Shown one piece after another: positions 1 through 10,267 of a stretch of 64,000 nucleotides of DNA (its first letter is position 1; the number at the start of each line of letters is the position of its first letter). Made by a program: the position numbers and the translations under genes. Below the pieces are notes generated by a model. The model did no database searches. It was given only the letters and a program-made list of their open reading frames with translations, and was not told the DNA's origin. Source of the DNA: Cladochytrium replicatum (taxonomy: Eukaryota; Chytridiomycota; Chytridiomycetes; Cladochytriales; Cladochytriaceae); NCBI GenBank assembly GCA_025526935.1, contig JAHLKD010000051.1, positions 1 to 64,000 on the forward strand, given 5' to 3'.

Positions 1-3000
1 CCAAGTATTGTTGCCGACTAGTTGTGTAACTTCCTCCTTCATCGCCGCTAACCAGAATGGAGCCTCATCGGATCGTGATAAAGCCTCACGAAGAGTCTTT
101 GGTGCAGTCCGTATATTTCCCATTTGCAATTGGTTGTGTTGGATATGAGGAATCGGCCTTCAGGGTCCAATCGATATTAGGAACGGACCGGGTAAACAAG
201 GAATTTTGTTTTCTTTTGGCGTTCGACAAATTTGCACTTGCTTGACGTTTTCGTTTTCTTGCTGCATATGCTTCGTCGACATCTTCTCCAATGAATTGAA
301 GATCACTTTCGAGTTGTGCATCATATTCCTCTACAGGAGATACGGAAGACAAATTCGGAGATTCTTCAGTAATGGATTGTGGAGTCGATAAATCAGCATT
401 TGGATCATAATCAGCATCGTCTGGGTCATCATCGTCTAGTCCATGTAAATGTTCAACAACATGCATGTCACCGGCTTCTTCTAAGCGGTAATATATGGGG
501 TCGTCGTTTATATCCTCATCGATTTCTTCGTCTGCAACGGTAGAAATCGGGAAATTGTCTGAGACAAACTCAACAGTCGTCTCTTGCACCCCCTGATCCC
601 CGGTTGGTATTTGATCAACATCGAAATATGTCCCGGCCTTCAGTGGATATTGTACCGTAAGATCGTCGAGTAACTGTCGGGTAGGATTATAACCAACAAA
701 AACTCCCTCGTGGAACGTAACATGGAAGTATTCGCCTATTGTGTTTGTCCGAAAATTGAGTGCTATGACGATCTTCAGGTCTTCACCCTTGTATCCGAGA
801 AACAGACCTAGTTCAGACTTGTCTCGGATTCTGCGCGCCAACCTTTGTTCGTGTGAGATCCACAAACTAACAGAGTGTTCCAAAGGCGTGGATAGTTGCC
901 AAATCTATCCGCTTGTCAAGGTAAGCACAGTACGGAATCGCATTCACAGCTGAATGGAAAGTAGCGTTCTTGACGACCGCAGCGTATAGGATGGAGAGTT
1001 GCACGAATTGAAGTGTTCGTGGTAGTCCAGCTTGTAGCAGCATCGCGTCCGACATATACTTGATCGATTGTATATTCCGCTCTGATAGACCATCGAGTTC
1101 CTTTACTGACGGAGGAGCTGGGTGGACGCGGATGCGAGGAATCTTGGTATTGCACCATTGGATCAACCGTTTAGTAATCAATTCTCCTGAATCGGAACGT
1201 AGTTCAGCAACGTGTAATGGGTGATTGCGATTTTCCACATCAGCGATATGTCGAATCATACTATCCACCGCATCACTCTTTCGATTCAGGAAGTAGATTG
1301 TGATGAAACGAGGTTGTTCGTCGACAATGATCTGCCAATATCTCTTCTTCTGTCCGTCGTAGATTAAACGTACGACATCGGAAAACAGACGGAAAAGTTT
1401 CCTCGGAGCTCGACTTATTGTAGAATAAATCGGCTTCTGCTTCAGCTTCGTGCGACTACAGACCAAACAATTCTGCATAATTGATTTGTTGACAAGATTG
1501 AATGCATCCGGTTCAACCTTGGGCATTTTGATGTTGAGCTTCTCTGCCGTTCGAAAGATTGTCCGTAAGTGGATGTGACCAAACTGCTGGTGTAACTTTG
1601 CAAGTTCGTGTACTGTCACTGGCGATAAGTTGGTGCTCACTCCAACTGTATCTTGAGATGCTCGTTGACATTCATCATCGTTCGTTTGACGAATGTTGTT
1701 GTCTGACATTACATCGAGACCCATCGCGTGAGAAGATCGTACACCGGACGTAAAGTCCATCGACTGATCGAGACCTTCTGCGGATACCGCTACTGCTTTA
1801 GCTCGTTGAGCAATCACATGCCGCGGTTGGTGAGTTCCGACGGTACTAACATCAGCATAGAGATAGTACAAATCTCTTTCCCGTCGCCCAATAATAACGT
1901 GTTCATCCGTATCACCATGCGTGAGGATAACCTTGTCTTTGGTGAAACTCACAATGTCCCCGGAGTCTCCAATGATACTACACACTGATGCAAGTGTGTC
2001 TTCGAGATCAGGAACATAAAGTGCGTTGTGTATTATCTTAATTCGCCCATTGGGTAAAACTACAGATACATCTCCAAAACCACAAACTGGAATTGTATGA
2101 CTATCCGCTAGTTCCACCACGTCCTCGTCATTCGTATACGTCAGCGAACTAAAGGCATGACGATTAGGTGTCATCCAAACAGTTGCGCCTGTATCAAGCA
2201 AACCCACACGATCCTTTGCTTGAACATGTACACGGACAACCTTCTGTGCCGAGTGTGCGTTCACTATCGAAAACATATTTCCGATGTATGTGTCAGCATC
2301 TTTATCAACAGAAGTAGGTTGGGTAAGGTCAAAGATTACCTTCTTGGTCAACACCGGTTTGGCGGTAGATTCGTCCTCCGACGAATCATCACCTGCATCG
2401 CCACGGCTGGCAATGAATGCACGAAAATCCGTGTCTAAACAAAGACTCTTTGCAGTGAGATAGCGTTTACACGCCGACTGCTTGTGTCCTCGTTTGCCAC
2501 AGAAATTGCATGTGAGATCTGTCTTCTTTGCAGAAGAAGATGTGGACGACCTGGAGTCCTGCGACTGCCTGGTCCGAGTGGAACTGCTACTCCCACCGCT
2601 ACTGCCTGAGCCACTCGAGGCACCCTGCTTACGGCATTGAGCATTGGTGTGAGATGAGTTCGGATGCAAGGTACAAATATCCTCCGACTTCGCAACCTTG
2701 GCTTTCGCTTTCGCCTTCGCTTTCTTCGCCTTTGCCTTCATGGCCTTCTTTGTCCCATTCGGCCCACCGGCATCCATGGTGACGTTGAGTTGGACCAATT
2801 GGTTGAGGTCGGTCAAGATATTTGACACTGTTTCGAAGTAATGCGTTGGCTTTTGGTGGAATGGTCGCGGAGCATTCGGATTTGCAGCATCAATTGGATC
2901 TTGTATTAACGCCGGTTCCCATTCGGCATACGCAGAAGTGATCATTTTTCCGAGAAAAGGTACGAGGGTCCGTAGTTCAATTGTCTGCATCGTGATTTTT

Positions 3001-3932
3001 GCGACTAACCGGTTTAGTAGATCCTTGATTACGAGTTCGTCCGGTAAAGAGTTCAGTTTGAGTTCGAATAACTCAGTGAGGTCGGTCACAAACTGCTGAA
3101 CGCTTTCTGCCGACTGACCGTTCGTACATTTCAGATCTACCAGCCGTTGCTCCCACATAGACGATTCGATCGGAGCTTGACCGCCAGCACTGAAAATTCG
3201 GCGAAGTCCATCGACTTTGCCTTTTGCTGACGCATAAGCTCTGACTCGATTCATGTCGCGTTTTGGGAAACATTCGCATAGAATTCCAACTGCGACGTTA
3301 TTGTCCGCTTGTTGTGCACGGTAATCTTGCATCTCAGCACGATATTGCGTACGTAAGTGACTGTTGTGTGTGACGATCGCCAAATGTTCACGTAGTTCTG
3401 CTTCCCATTGTGCTCGTGCTTCGTTAGCAGCTCCGCCAGCAGCTCCGGCGATGACTATCGGACGCTGTGGGCGATTTCCTTCCGCCTCGTAATTCGGATT
3501 ATCAGGAAGAGCCATTGGTTCTTGGAGAAGCATAGTGCCAGCGCCGCCACGTAAGTTTGCGTAAGTCTGCACTTGTTCCATGTACAGATCGAAATCCTGC
3601 AGCGTTTTACCGGTGAATGGCTTCGGCCGCGAAGATGTGGTGTCATTCGATCCTGAACCCATCTTGTCGTTGTTGTCCAAAGAAATGTGTTAAGCAACGA
3701 TTCGTAACTATTGTGTTGAACAAAGCTGTGGTCTGGATCCTCAGGTTGTGTGTGTGTTGCTAATTCACGGGTTAATGTTTCTAAGAGATGAATAAAGAAG
3801 ATTGCGAGTCACAAGTACTAGCGCAAGAGAATGCTCCTTGTGTGTATCGCCACAGGCTCCTTAAATAAGTGTACTGTCGTTTTGGCTTTTCCTTCCGGAA
3901 GATCTGGATCGAAGCGATAAGGTTTGACTCTT

Positions 3933-4401
3933 TGTTAAATTCTGTGTACCCTTGGAGGGCTTACCCATTGTTTTGTGCAATAGGCTTTTCTCTTGGGCTT
4001 GAGAAGTTTTTATGCTATTGCTCGATTTATGTTTTGGGCAGTCATGCTGTTTATTTTCTTTATTGTAATTGTTGAATATTCTTCTGTGTGGGAATATTTA
4101 TTGCGGTGTGAGGGTGGCTGGTTCCTTGAGACAGTGGAACAAACCAAACACTCACACACCACAGGTATAAATAAAGGAGACAGTGGAACAAACCAAACAC
4201 TCACACACCACAGTCTTCCTGGTTAGCAATCCCAGCCTTGATTTGTATTAGCCACAGAGTGCTTGTGTGCAACAAGGGAATTTGCTTTATCATCACCCCA
4301 TATTCAACTGGGCCAAGAGACGGAACCTGGAGCTGTTGTGCTAGCTAAAGTACAGCTAAACACGCCCTACCGCTGCCAGGAGAAGCCCTTGGTTTTTAAC
4401 A
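3933..4401 (+). repeat. 5' LTR of the gypsy element
   Basis: 469 bp, TGTTAAATTC...TTTTTAACA. Inside it a 37-bp sequence beginning GAGACAGTGGAACAAACC occurs twice, at 4128-4164 and 4177-4213, separated by a 12-bp spacer GTATAAATAAAG that looks like a TATA box. The arrangement marks the probable U3 promoter. Confidence 0.93.
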
Positions 4402-4549
4402 GGTGGTGGTTTCATCCAGGACCCACCATTTTTGGACCTTTTTGTGCGTTCACTCAGGAACGTATTACCGGCTACACAAACACTTCCCTGATTACTCAGA
4501 ATTACGGGCGATCAGTTTCGATTATTTTACGCATTTTTCTGAGCACAAT

Positions 4550-7531
4550 ATGTCGACAACTTCGAGGGTTCAGGATCGCTTGGCGAGGGCTCATGTTGGA
4601 CAGCCTTTGGAACCTCGGGAACGATTGCGGCATCTTGCGGAGCGCTTGGGGGAACCTCGCAATGCGTGGAGGAATGCGTTTTTGTTGATGTATTCATTGG
4701 AGGACGTTGCTGGATTTTTGGCCAGTATTGGATCTGGCCAGATCGCTGTCCCGAATGCACTTGTGGAATTGCTAAACCGTGCGCGTGAAGAGGGACGCGC
4801 TGAATCGGCCGTATCGCTCGAGCAGCTTGAAATCGAGAACGATGCACTTGTGATGCAGTGCTCGGCGCTTGCGGATAACTTGGTTCTGGCGACGGATCAG
4901 CTTGATCCCATTGATGTTCCTGATGTCGAGGACGATGGAGAGAAGCGTTGGACTGATTCCCAGACCCAGACCGATTTTTGGGATGCCGATTTATCGAACC
5001 ATGATGGAATTGGCCAAAACTTGGCAGACCTGCAGCAGGAACTGGCTAGTGCTTGTCGAGAGCTTCGCGTTGCACAGGAGAATGCAGCGGAAGCACGGCG
5101 CAAGGCAGCCAGTGCTGCAGCGGAGCTAGAGACGGCTCGATCGGTGGAGGCAAAGCGAGTTTCAGCTCTGGATGACTTGGAGAAGCAGTTGAAGGTGTCC
5201 CAAGAGCTTGCCAGCCAACTCCGCATCGAGGCCGAACTGGTAGAGGCGGAATTGGCCTCAGTGAAGGCTGCCGGAGCCAGTCTTCGCACTCGTTTGGATC
5301 GCGCCAACATACCCGACGGCGAAATGGCGCAGCAGAGCGGGCGTGGGAGCGAGGTCTCTTCACAAAACGAAAATGGACCTCCAACGTTGGCAGATCGATT
5401 TTGTGGTCTGTGGCGAGCAGAATGCAGGGCCAACCACAAATTGCGTGAAGCTTTGGATTTATCAATTGCTGAATGTGACAGATTGAAGAGGGATCGTGAT
5501 CAGATTCGAGCATTACTTGCAGTGTCATCATCATCTGACGATCAGCACTCTGATATGCAAGAGCTTGGACCAAAGGACTCGGCATCACAACAAGCTTCCC
5601 CAGTTTTACCATCTGCCCAATTTGTTTTGAAAGATGCAGCTGTACCAACAGTGAAAACACTTGGAACTAGTGATTATCATGGACCTACAGCGGATGTTTT
5701 CCAGAGCTTTCCAGTTGGCCAATCTTCCCCTCCACAGGGAAACATTGGACTGGAAATTGTTTCAGCACTCCAACAAACTGGGCTTCTCACCAAACGATCA
5801 GAGAAGTTAGACCAGAATGCTCTAAACAGCATACCTCTTTTTGCTGGGACTTCTTCTTCAGGCCAGGCTGATGATGCCAGCTCAAATGAGTTAGGGAAGT
5901 TTTTCAAAGCAGTGACAAAAGTTGCAATTAGTCAAGCTTGGACAGAACCAATGCAAGCTCAAGCTATGGTGCTACGGTTCAAAGATAATTCTGCAGTGTC
6001 ACGCTGGTGGGACGATCGTGATGAACAGTGGAGGCGTGAGCGTGTTCAGGATTTGGAAAAGCCAGCACAGCGTTATCTAGCAATTATAGAAAAAAATAAT
6101 GGAGATTTGAAGCAGTGCAGTGAGCAAGAGCGAGTCTTTGCCACCTCTTGGGAATTTATAGATAATATTCTGTATCATAATGCTGGAGGTTGGAAGGTAT
6201 TTGTACCAACTGAGGTTGCCGAAGCAACTATCCTCCAGGATAGACATGAAAGAGGTGGTCATTTTTCTGCTGAAAAAATGTTTGCTGCATTAGCTACAGT
6301 CTTCTGGTTTCCAAAGATGCTGCATAAGATCAGGAGATGGGTCAAAGGTTGCCAGGTGTGTCAAGATCATGCCCGAGCACCCCCTCATTCAACTTTCCTC
6401 CGGAATATTGCAGCCATAACTGGTCGTTGGGCTCATTCATCTTTAGACAATGCAGGTCCATTCTGTGGTTGTCATCCATTGATTGGCATTCTTGTTGTAG
6501 TCTGCTGCTTCTCTTCACGATGTCATCTCTACAAGTGTAACATCAACCCAACATCCGAAGAAGTTGGCAATTTGATATACGAGAGATATTATCCACTCCA
6601 TGGTTTACCAGAGAGATTCACATCAGATAGAGGATCTGCCTTTGTTAGTGGGATGACGCAGACAGTCCTGAAGCGATTGGGAATCGAGCAGCATTCTAGT
6701 ACAGCTCATCATCCACAGGCTAATCCATATGCAGAGAGCACAGTGAAATTGGCAGTTGCAGTTCTATCCAAATTAGCTGATGCAGTGTACGATGGGGATG
6801 ACTGTGGGTTAGCATGGGAGCGTTACCTTCCGATGGTTGAGTTCGCAATCAATTCACAAGTTCGAGCCAGTAATGAACCTTTGGGAGTTACCAGATTTGA
6901 ACAGGATTTGGGATATAATCCCACTGGTCCAGGAGCCCTTATCGATTCGTCAGAACATCGTGCCCTACGGTCAGCTGATGCAGAAAGACTAGTCGATCGA
7001 TTGAGGGAATTGCAAATCCAGTGCACTACACTTTATTCAGAATATCAGGAGTATTATAAAAGAGCTCAGGACACTAAGAGGCCAATTCCAATATTCAAAG
7101 TTGGAGACGATGTTATGCTCACCACCAAGCATATGAAGTTCTATCAACGGAAACTATCGGAATCTTGGGTTGGTCCATTTGTCGTTGAGGAAGTGGGCAA
7201 GTATGACACCTACCGTCTTGCACTTCCCAAAAAGTTTTCTCGTGTCAATCCTTGGTTTCATGTTTCAATGTTGAAGAAGCATGAACCTCCTGCTCCCCGG
7301 CAGCAAGGTCGAGATAGGCCAGAACCGGAGCTCGAAGAAGATGGTGAATGGTATGAAGTCGAACGAATAGTGGCTCACCGGAAACATCGCGGGAAACTCC
7401 AGTTTCGTGTGCGTTGGTTAGGCTATCCGCCCTCTGATGACTCCTGGGAACCTGCTGACGAACTGGAAGAACATTCAGCTGACACTGTTGCAGAGTACAA
7501 GGAGCGTGCAGGTGTTTTCATTCTTTTTTGA
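4550..7531 (+). CDS. gypsy element polyprotein: gag-like coiled coil, integrase, chromodomain
   Basis: One uninterrupted frame of about 990 codons from the ATG at 4550 (MSTTSRVQDR). The first third is rich in Ala, Glu and Leu heptads, typical of a coiled-coil gag-like region. The last 550 residues hold a zinc-binding HHCC integrase finger (H-x(4)-H ... CQVCQ), a catalytic core with a TSDRGSAF motif and an HHPQANPYAE motif, then a C-terminal region (NPWFHVSMLKK) running into a chromodomain (RWLGYPPSDDSWEP). Chromodomains of this type direct integration to marked chromatin in chromoviruses. No RT or RNase H motif is visible in the frame. The frame looks whole. Confidence 0.88.
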   Translation: MSTTSRVQDRLARAHVGQPLEPRERLRHLAERLGEPRNAWRNAFLLMYSLEDVAGFLASIGSGQIAVPNALVELLNRAREEGRAESAVSLEQLEIENDALVMQCSALADNLVLATDQLDPIDVPDVEDDGEKRWTDSQTQTDFWDADLSNHDGIGQNLADLQQELASACRELRVAQENAAEARRKAASAAAELETARSVEAKRVSALDDLEKQLKVSQELASQLRIEAELVEAELASVKAAGASLRTRLDRANIPDGEMAQQSGRGSEVSSQNENGPPTLADRFCGLWRAECRANHKLREALDLSIAECDRLKRDRDQIRALLAVSSSSDDQHSDMQELGPKDSASQQASPVLPSAQFVLKDAAVPTVKTLGTSDYHGPTADVFQSFPVGQSSPPQGNIGLEIVSALQQTGLLTKRSEKLDQNALNSIPLFAGTSSSGQADDASSNELGKFFKAVTKVAISQAWTEPMQAQAMVLRFKDNSAVSRWWDDRDEQWRRERVQDLEKPAQRYLAIIEKNNGDLKQCSEQERVFATSWEFIDNILYHNAGGWKVFVPTEVAEATILQDRHERGGHFSAEKMFAALATVFWFPKMLHKIRRWVKGCQVCQDHARAPPHSTFLRNIAAITGRWAHSSLDNAGPFCGCHPLIGILVVVCCFSSRCHLYKCNINPTSEEVGNLIYERYYPLHGLPERFTSDRGSAFVSGMTQTVLKRLGIEQHSSTAHHPQANPYAESTVKLAVAVLSKLADAVYDGDDCGLAWERYLPMVEFAINSQVRASNEPLGVTRFEQDLGYNPTGPGALIDSSEHRALRSADAERLVDRLRELQIQCTTLYSEYQEYYKRAQDTKRPIPIFKVGDDVMLTTKHMKFYQRKLSESWVGPFVVEEVGKYDTYRLALPKKFSRVNPWFHVSMLKKHEPPAPRQQGRDRPEPELEEDGEWYEVERIVAHRKHRGKLQFRVRWLGYPPSDDSWEPADELEEHSADTVAEYKERAGVFILF

Positions 7532-7587
7532 GTTTATCTGATGACATGAGCTTTGGTGACCCAAAAGCTCATCTTCGAGGGGGCACC

Positions 7588-8056
7588 TGTTAAATTCTGT
7601 GTACCCTTGGAGGGCTTACCCATTGTTTTGTGCAATAGGCTTTTCTCTTGGGCTTGAGAAGTTTTTATGCTATTGCTCGATTTATGTTTTGGGCAGTCAT
7701 GCTGTTTATTTTCTTTATTGTAATTGTTGAATATTCTTCTGTGTGGGAATATTTATTGCGGTGTGAGGGTGGCTGGTTCCTTGAGACAGTGGAACAAACC
7801 AAACACTCACACACCACAGGTATAAATAAAGGAGACAGTGGAACAAACCAAACACTCACACACCACAGTCTTCCTGGTTAGCAATCCCAGCCTTGATTTG
7901 TATTAGCCACAGAGTGCTTGTGTGCAACAAGGGAATTTGCTTTATCATCACCCCATATTCAACTGGGCCAAGAGACGGAACCTGGAGCTGTTGTGCTAGC
8001 TAAAGTACAGCTAAACACGCCCTACCGCTGCCAGGAGAAGCCCTTGGTTTTTAACA
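7588..8056 (+). repeat. 3' LTR of the gypsy element
   Basis: 469 bp and, on base-by-base reading, indistinguishable from the 5' LTR at an offset of 3655 bp, including the duplicated 37-bp block around the TATA-like box. The neighbouring CTCTT on its right matches the CTCTT left of the 5' LTR. Confidence 0.93.
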
Positions 8057-8654
8057 CTCTTCTTCTCACAGGCGTAGCGAAGCATAATCATGCTAAGCTG
8101 TGCGTGAGATCTAGCTCTCCTCAACAGGATTGTTCTCACACATGATTCCCACGAACGCGTTAATCATATGTAAACCTTTGCTGTGATCTGATCCGGGCTT
8201 CACTTCTACAAGTGGATGATAGAAAAGTAATGACAGTTTACTATACCTATGGCTGCAATAAATATAACCCATGAAGAAATAACCGGAGGTATCCAAACTC
8301 GTAATAGATCATCATCTATATGCTTTAGTTCAATAGTTAGAAATGTTGCTCAGTGAAGAGTGACATTTCTGTATATCGGGCGTTTGTGTTTTTGTACTAT
8401 CAATGACTGGATTGGCCAAGTCCATCAATCGAAATACTTAACAGAAATACCTGACCTATCATATGAATTCTTGTCAGGTCAACTCTTAACCGGGAACCTG
8501 ACCCGGACTGTGCCGAACCTTACCAAGCAGATCTGCTGACATTCCATTATTACTAAATGAAACGTCAACTCAGCTAGATTCAAAAATTTTTCAGATGAAT
8601 ATGAATATATTAATCTTGTAGAAGCTGTGAAAGTAAAGATCGGAGTCGAATTTG

Positions 8655-10066
8655 TCAGGCTGGTTTCAAATACTTTGATGCAACTTCGTATAGCAAGACA
8701 GATCTAGTTCTTGAGATTTTTGGAGCAAAACTTGGGGACTTGTAGCTTGCACGTTCACCATTTACGACTATGAGAGATTAGTGCAGCCAAGAAAAATCTC
8801 TTCCAAATCGTACGTTTGTGCAAGAAAAAATCACGTGAGACAGCATCCTTCGAGAATATGCATGGCTCAGGGATGTCTGGTGTGAATGGAGGGACACCAT
8901 TTCTTGTTGCTAATGTCAACCTGGAGATCAGAAGTAAATAACATTATAAGGTTCAAACACCAAAATTTGAACTGACATAAACTTTTCTTTGTGAGGCCGG
9001 ACGACTGCGACAATGTGATTCTGGTGTGACGTGATAGTTGTAAGTTGGAACGGGGTCTCGCTCTCTTGGAATACAATCACCACTATATCATTTCCAATGT
9101 GCCTCTTTCTTTCTAGCTTAAAAGCAGTAGCACAATATATTTCAAGGTTAAGGCCAAAAAAATGATTGTGCATATGTGCATACCTGCTGACAATCTTTCT
9201 CCACAAAGGGAAGCATTGTGGAAACATGAAACATTATTTCATACCCTTGCCATTTTGTGTAAACAGAGTGTGTCCCAGTGTGATTATCTTAAACACCATA
9301 ATAAGAGTCACCCGTAAGATCATGCGTCATGTTGGACATTACATACTTCCAGAAGTGTCAAGTCCAGCTTTATATCCCTTCCAACCTTTCATCTCGATAG
9401 TTTCTCCAAGGAAATTTAAAAATTGCCCAAATGCTGGTGATGTATCTTCTGTAGGATTTTTTAGAAGATTAAAAATGCACTGCTCCAGCTGGTTCTATGT
9501 TTTACCTTTTCTGTTAAGGAACATTTCCTCTTCACTACTTTGCCCTGGTCTAAGATATGCAACACCAAACTTGTATGAGCGAATCACTTGTCGTTCCTCC
9601 ATTGACAGCAGATCATTTGCGAGCGCAGAGTCTTTACACAGCTTAAGATTCGAGACTGGGATGCTACGACCCATGCTCTGAAGAACTTGTGACCAAGGGG
9701 GCCCTAGTCCCAATGCTCGCCTCCACCAGGGAATATTAACTGCTGAAACGGAGAAAGAAATACGCTCGGACCCTTGAATTGTGCGTATCAAAGCCTTGAA
9801 GCTGTCTCCGTCTTGGATGAATGATATTGCCATTGGCCCTCGTGGTGAATCCAGCGTCAAGAAGTTTAAATGAGCTGATGATTATCGGCGCATCAGTTTT
9901 CTAAAAGAAGATTTAATTCATATTCACCTTTTCCGAAGAAGTTTTCTCTAAACCAGATAATATCCTTTTCGCATTCCTGGAGCAACGACTCGTGAACGCC
10001 AGTGATCTTTGCATTTGGATTTGTTGCAAGGGGATGAAACTCAGAGTTCCCTGCAGCCAAAGACAT
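8655..10066 (-). CDS. Rap-GAP domain protein (GTPase-activating protein for Rap-type GTPases)
   Basis: Spliced minus-strand gene of about 430 codons. The ATG at 10066 ([10 protein letters not shown]) is followed by [10 protein letters not shown]. The next exon holds [20 protein letters not shown], then a stretch matching the Rap-GAP core ([20 protein letters not shown]), then [20 protein letters not shown], and [12 protein letters not shown], which carries the asparagine thumb that Rap-GAPs use instead of an arginine finger. The end reads RDFFLHK, an intron, [13 protein letters not shown] and a TGA at 8655-8657, matching the end of the Rap1GAP catalytic domain. Introns are short and GT-AG. 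The protein is essentially the catalytic domain alone. It stands head to head with ATG4. Its likely substrate is a Rap/Rsr1-type GTPase; that is inference from the family. Confidence 0.88.
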
Positions 10067-10267
10067 CCTGGCCGTCAAAAAATCTCTAACCGTTTATCTG
10101 ATGTTGGCGATGTGTATGTTCGGACTTTCTTGGCCAGCCAATCACCACCCATCAATTTCCTACGGTTCCCACACATACCCAAGCCTCAACGCCGGTCACG
10201 TTGTGGAGGAGTTTATGGTTGGACGACCACTTTTGAAAATGCCACGAACTGAATTGACGTTTCTAAG

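Larger units (their letters stand above)
3933..8056 (+). mobile_element. Ty3/gypsy chromovirus-type element, apparently non-autonomous, recent
   Basis: A complete LTR-to-LTR unit of 4124 bp flanked by the 5-bp target duplication CTCTT (3928-3932 and 8057-8061). Both LTRs are 469 bp, begin TGTTAAATTC, end TTTTTAACA, and look identical throughout, which implies a very recent insertion. A purine-rich tract (GAGGGGGCACC) sits directly before the 3' LTR. One long open reading frame lies between the LTRs. Parts recognised: a coiled-coil gag-like region, integrase and a terminal chromodomain. No reverse transcriptase or RNase H is recognised, so it probably depends on another element for copying. 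It sits inside the copia LTR. Confidence 0.93.
1..8443 (-). mobile_element. Ty1/copia LTR retrotransposon, 5' LTR to part of pol, truncated by window edge
   Basis: Reading the minus strand, an LTR (8443 to 3714, interrupted by another element) is followed by a leader and a gag-pol region starting at an ATG near 3662. Parts seen in order: gag, a CCHC knuckle (CNFCGKRGHKQSAC), an aspartic protease motif (LLDTGA), an integrase with its HHCC finger and catalytic core, and the start of a reverse transcriptase at the window's left end. The order protease-integrase-RT is diagnostic of copia. The 3' LTR would lie left of base 1. The copy looks broken, with roughly one or two breaks in the visible part, but is otherwise well preserved. 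Two further fragments of the same family lie at 28343 and 61095, so the family has been active in this lineage. Confidence 0.9.
3714..8443 (-). repeat. copia 5' LTR, about 600 bp, split by a gypsy insertion
   Basis: The LTR reads TGTTAAG at its 5' end (8443 on the minus strand) and ends TTCAACA at 3714. These ends were fixed by comparison with the family's other copies: the copy at 61782 begins homology exactly at TGTTAAG, and the copy ending at 28678 stops exactly at TTCAACA. The two parts, 8062-8443 and 3714-3932, sum to about 600 bp. A TTATTTAAGG sequence lies in the second part and could serve as the promoter box. The base stretch GAAAT at 8444-8448 is the candidate target duplication, but its partner is outside the window. 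Confidence 0.85.

Noticed and set aside
3993-4226. 77-codon frame inside the gypsy LTR, repeated in the second LTR
   Set aside because: It is present twice only because the LTR is duplicated. It spans the promoter repeats and has no recognisable domain.
8165-8443. Apparent C-terminal end of a second copia pol reading into the LTR, suggesting tandem copia elements
   Set aside because: The same stretch begins at TGTTAAG in the copy at 61783, directly after RNase H sequence, and the ends fit inverted TGTT/AACA LTR termini. It is LTR sequence that happens to be open, not a second pol.
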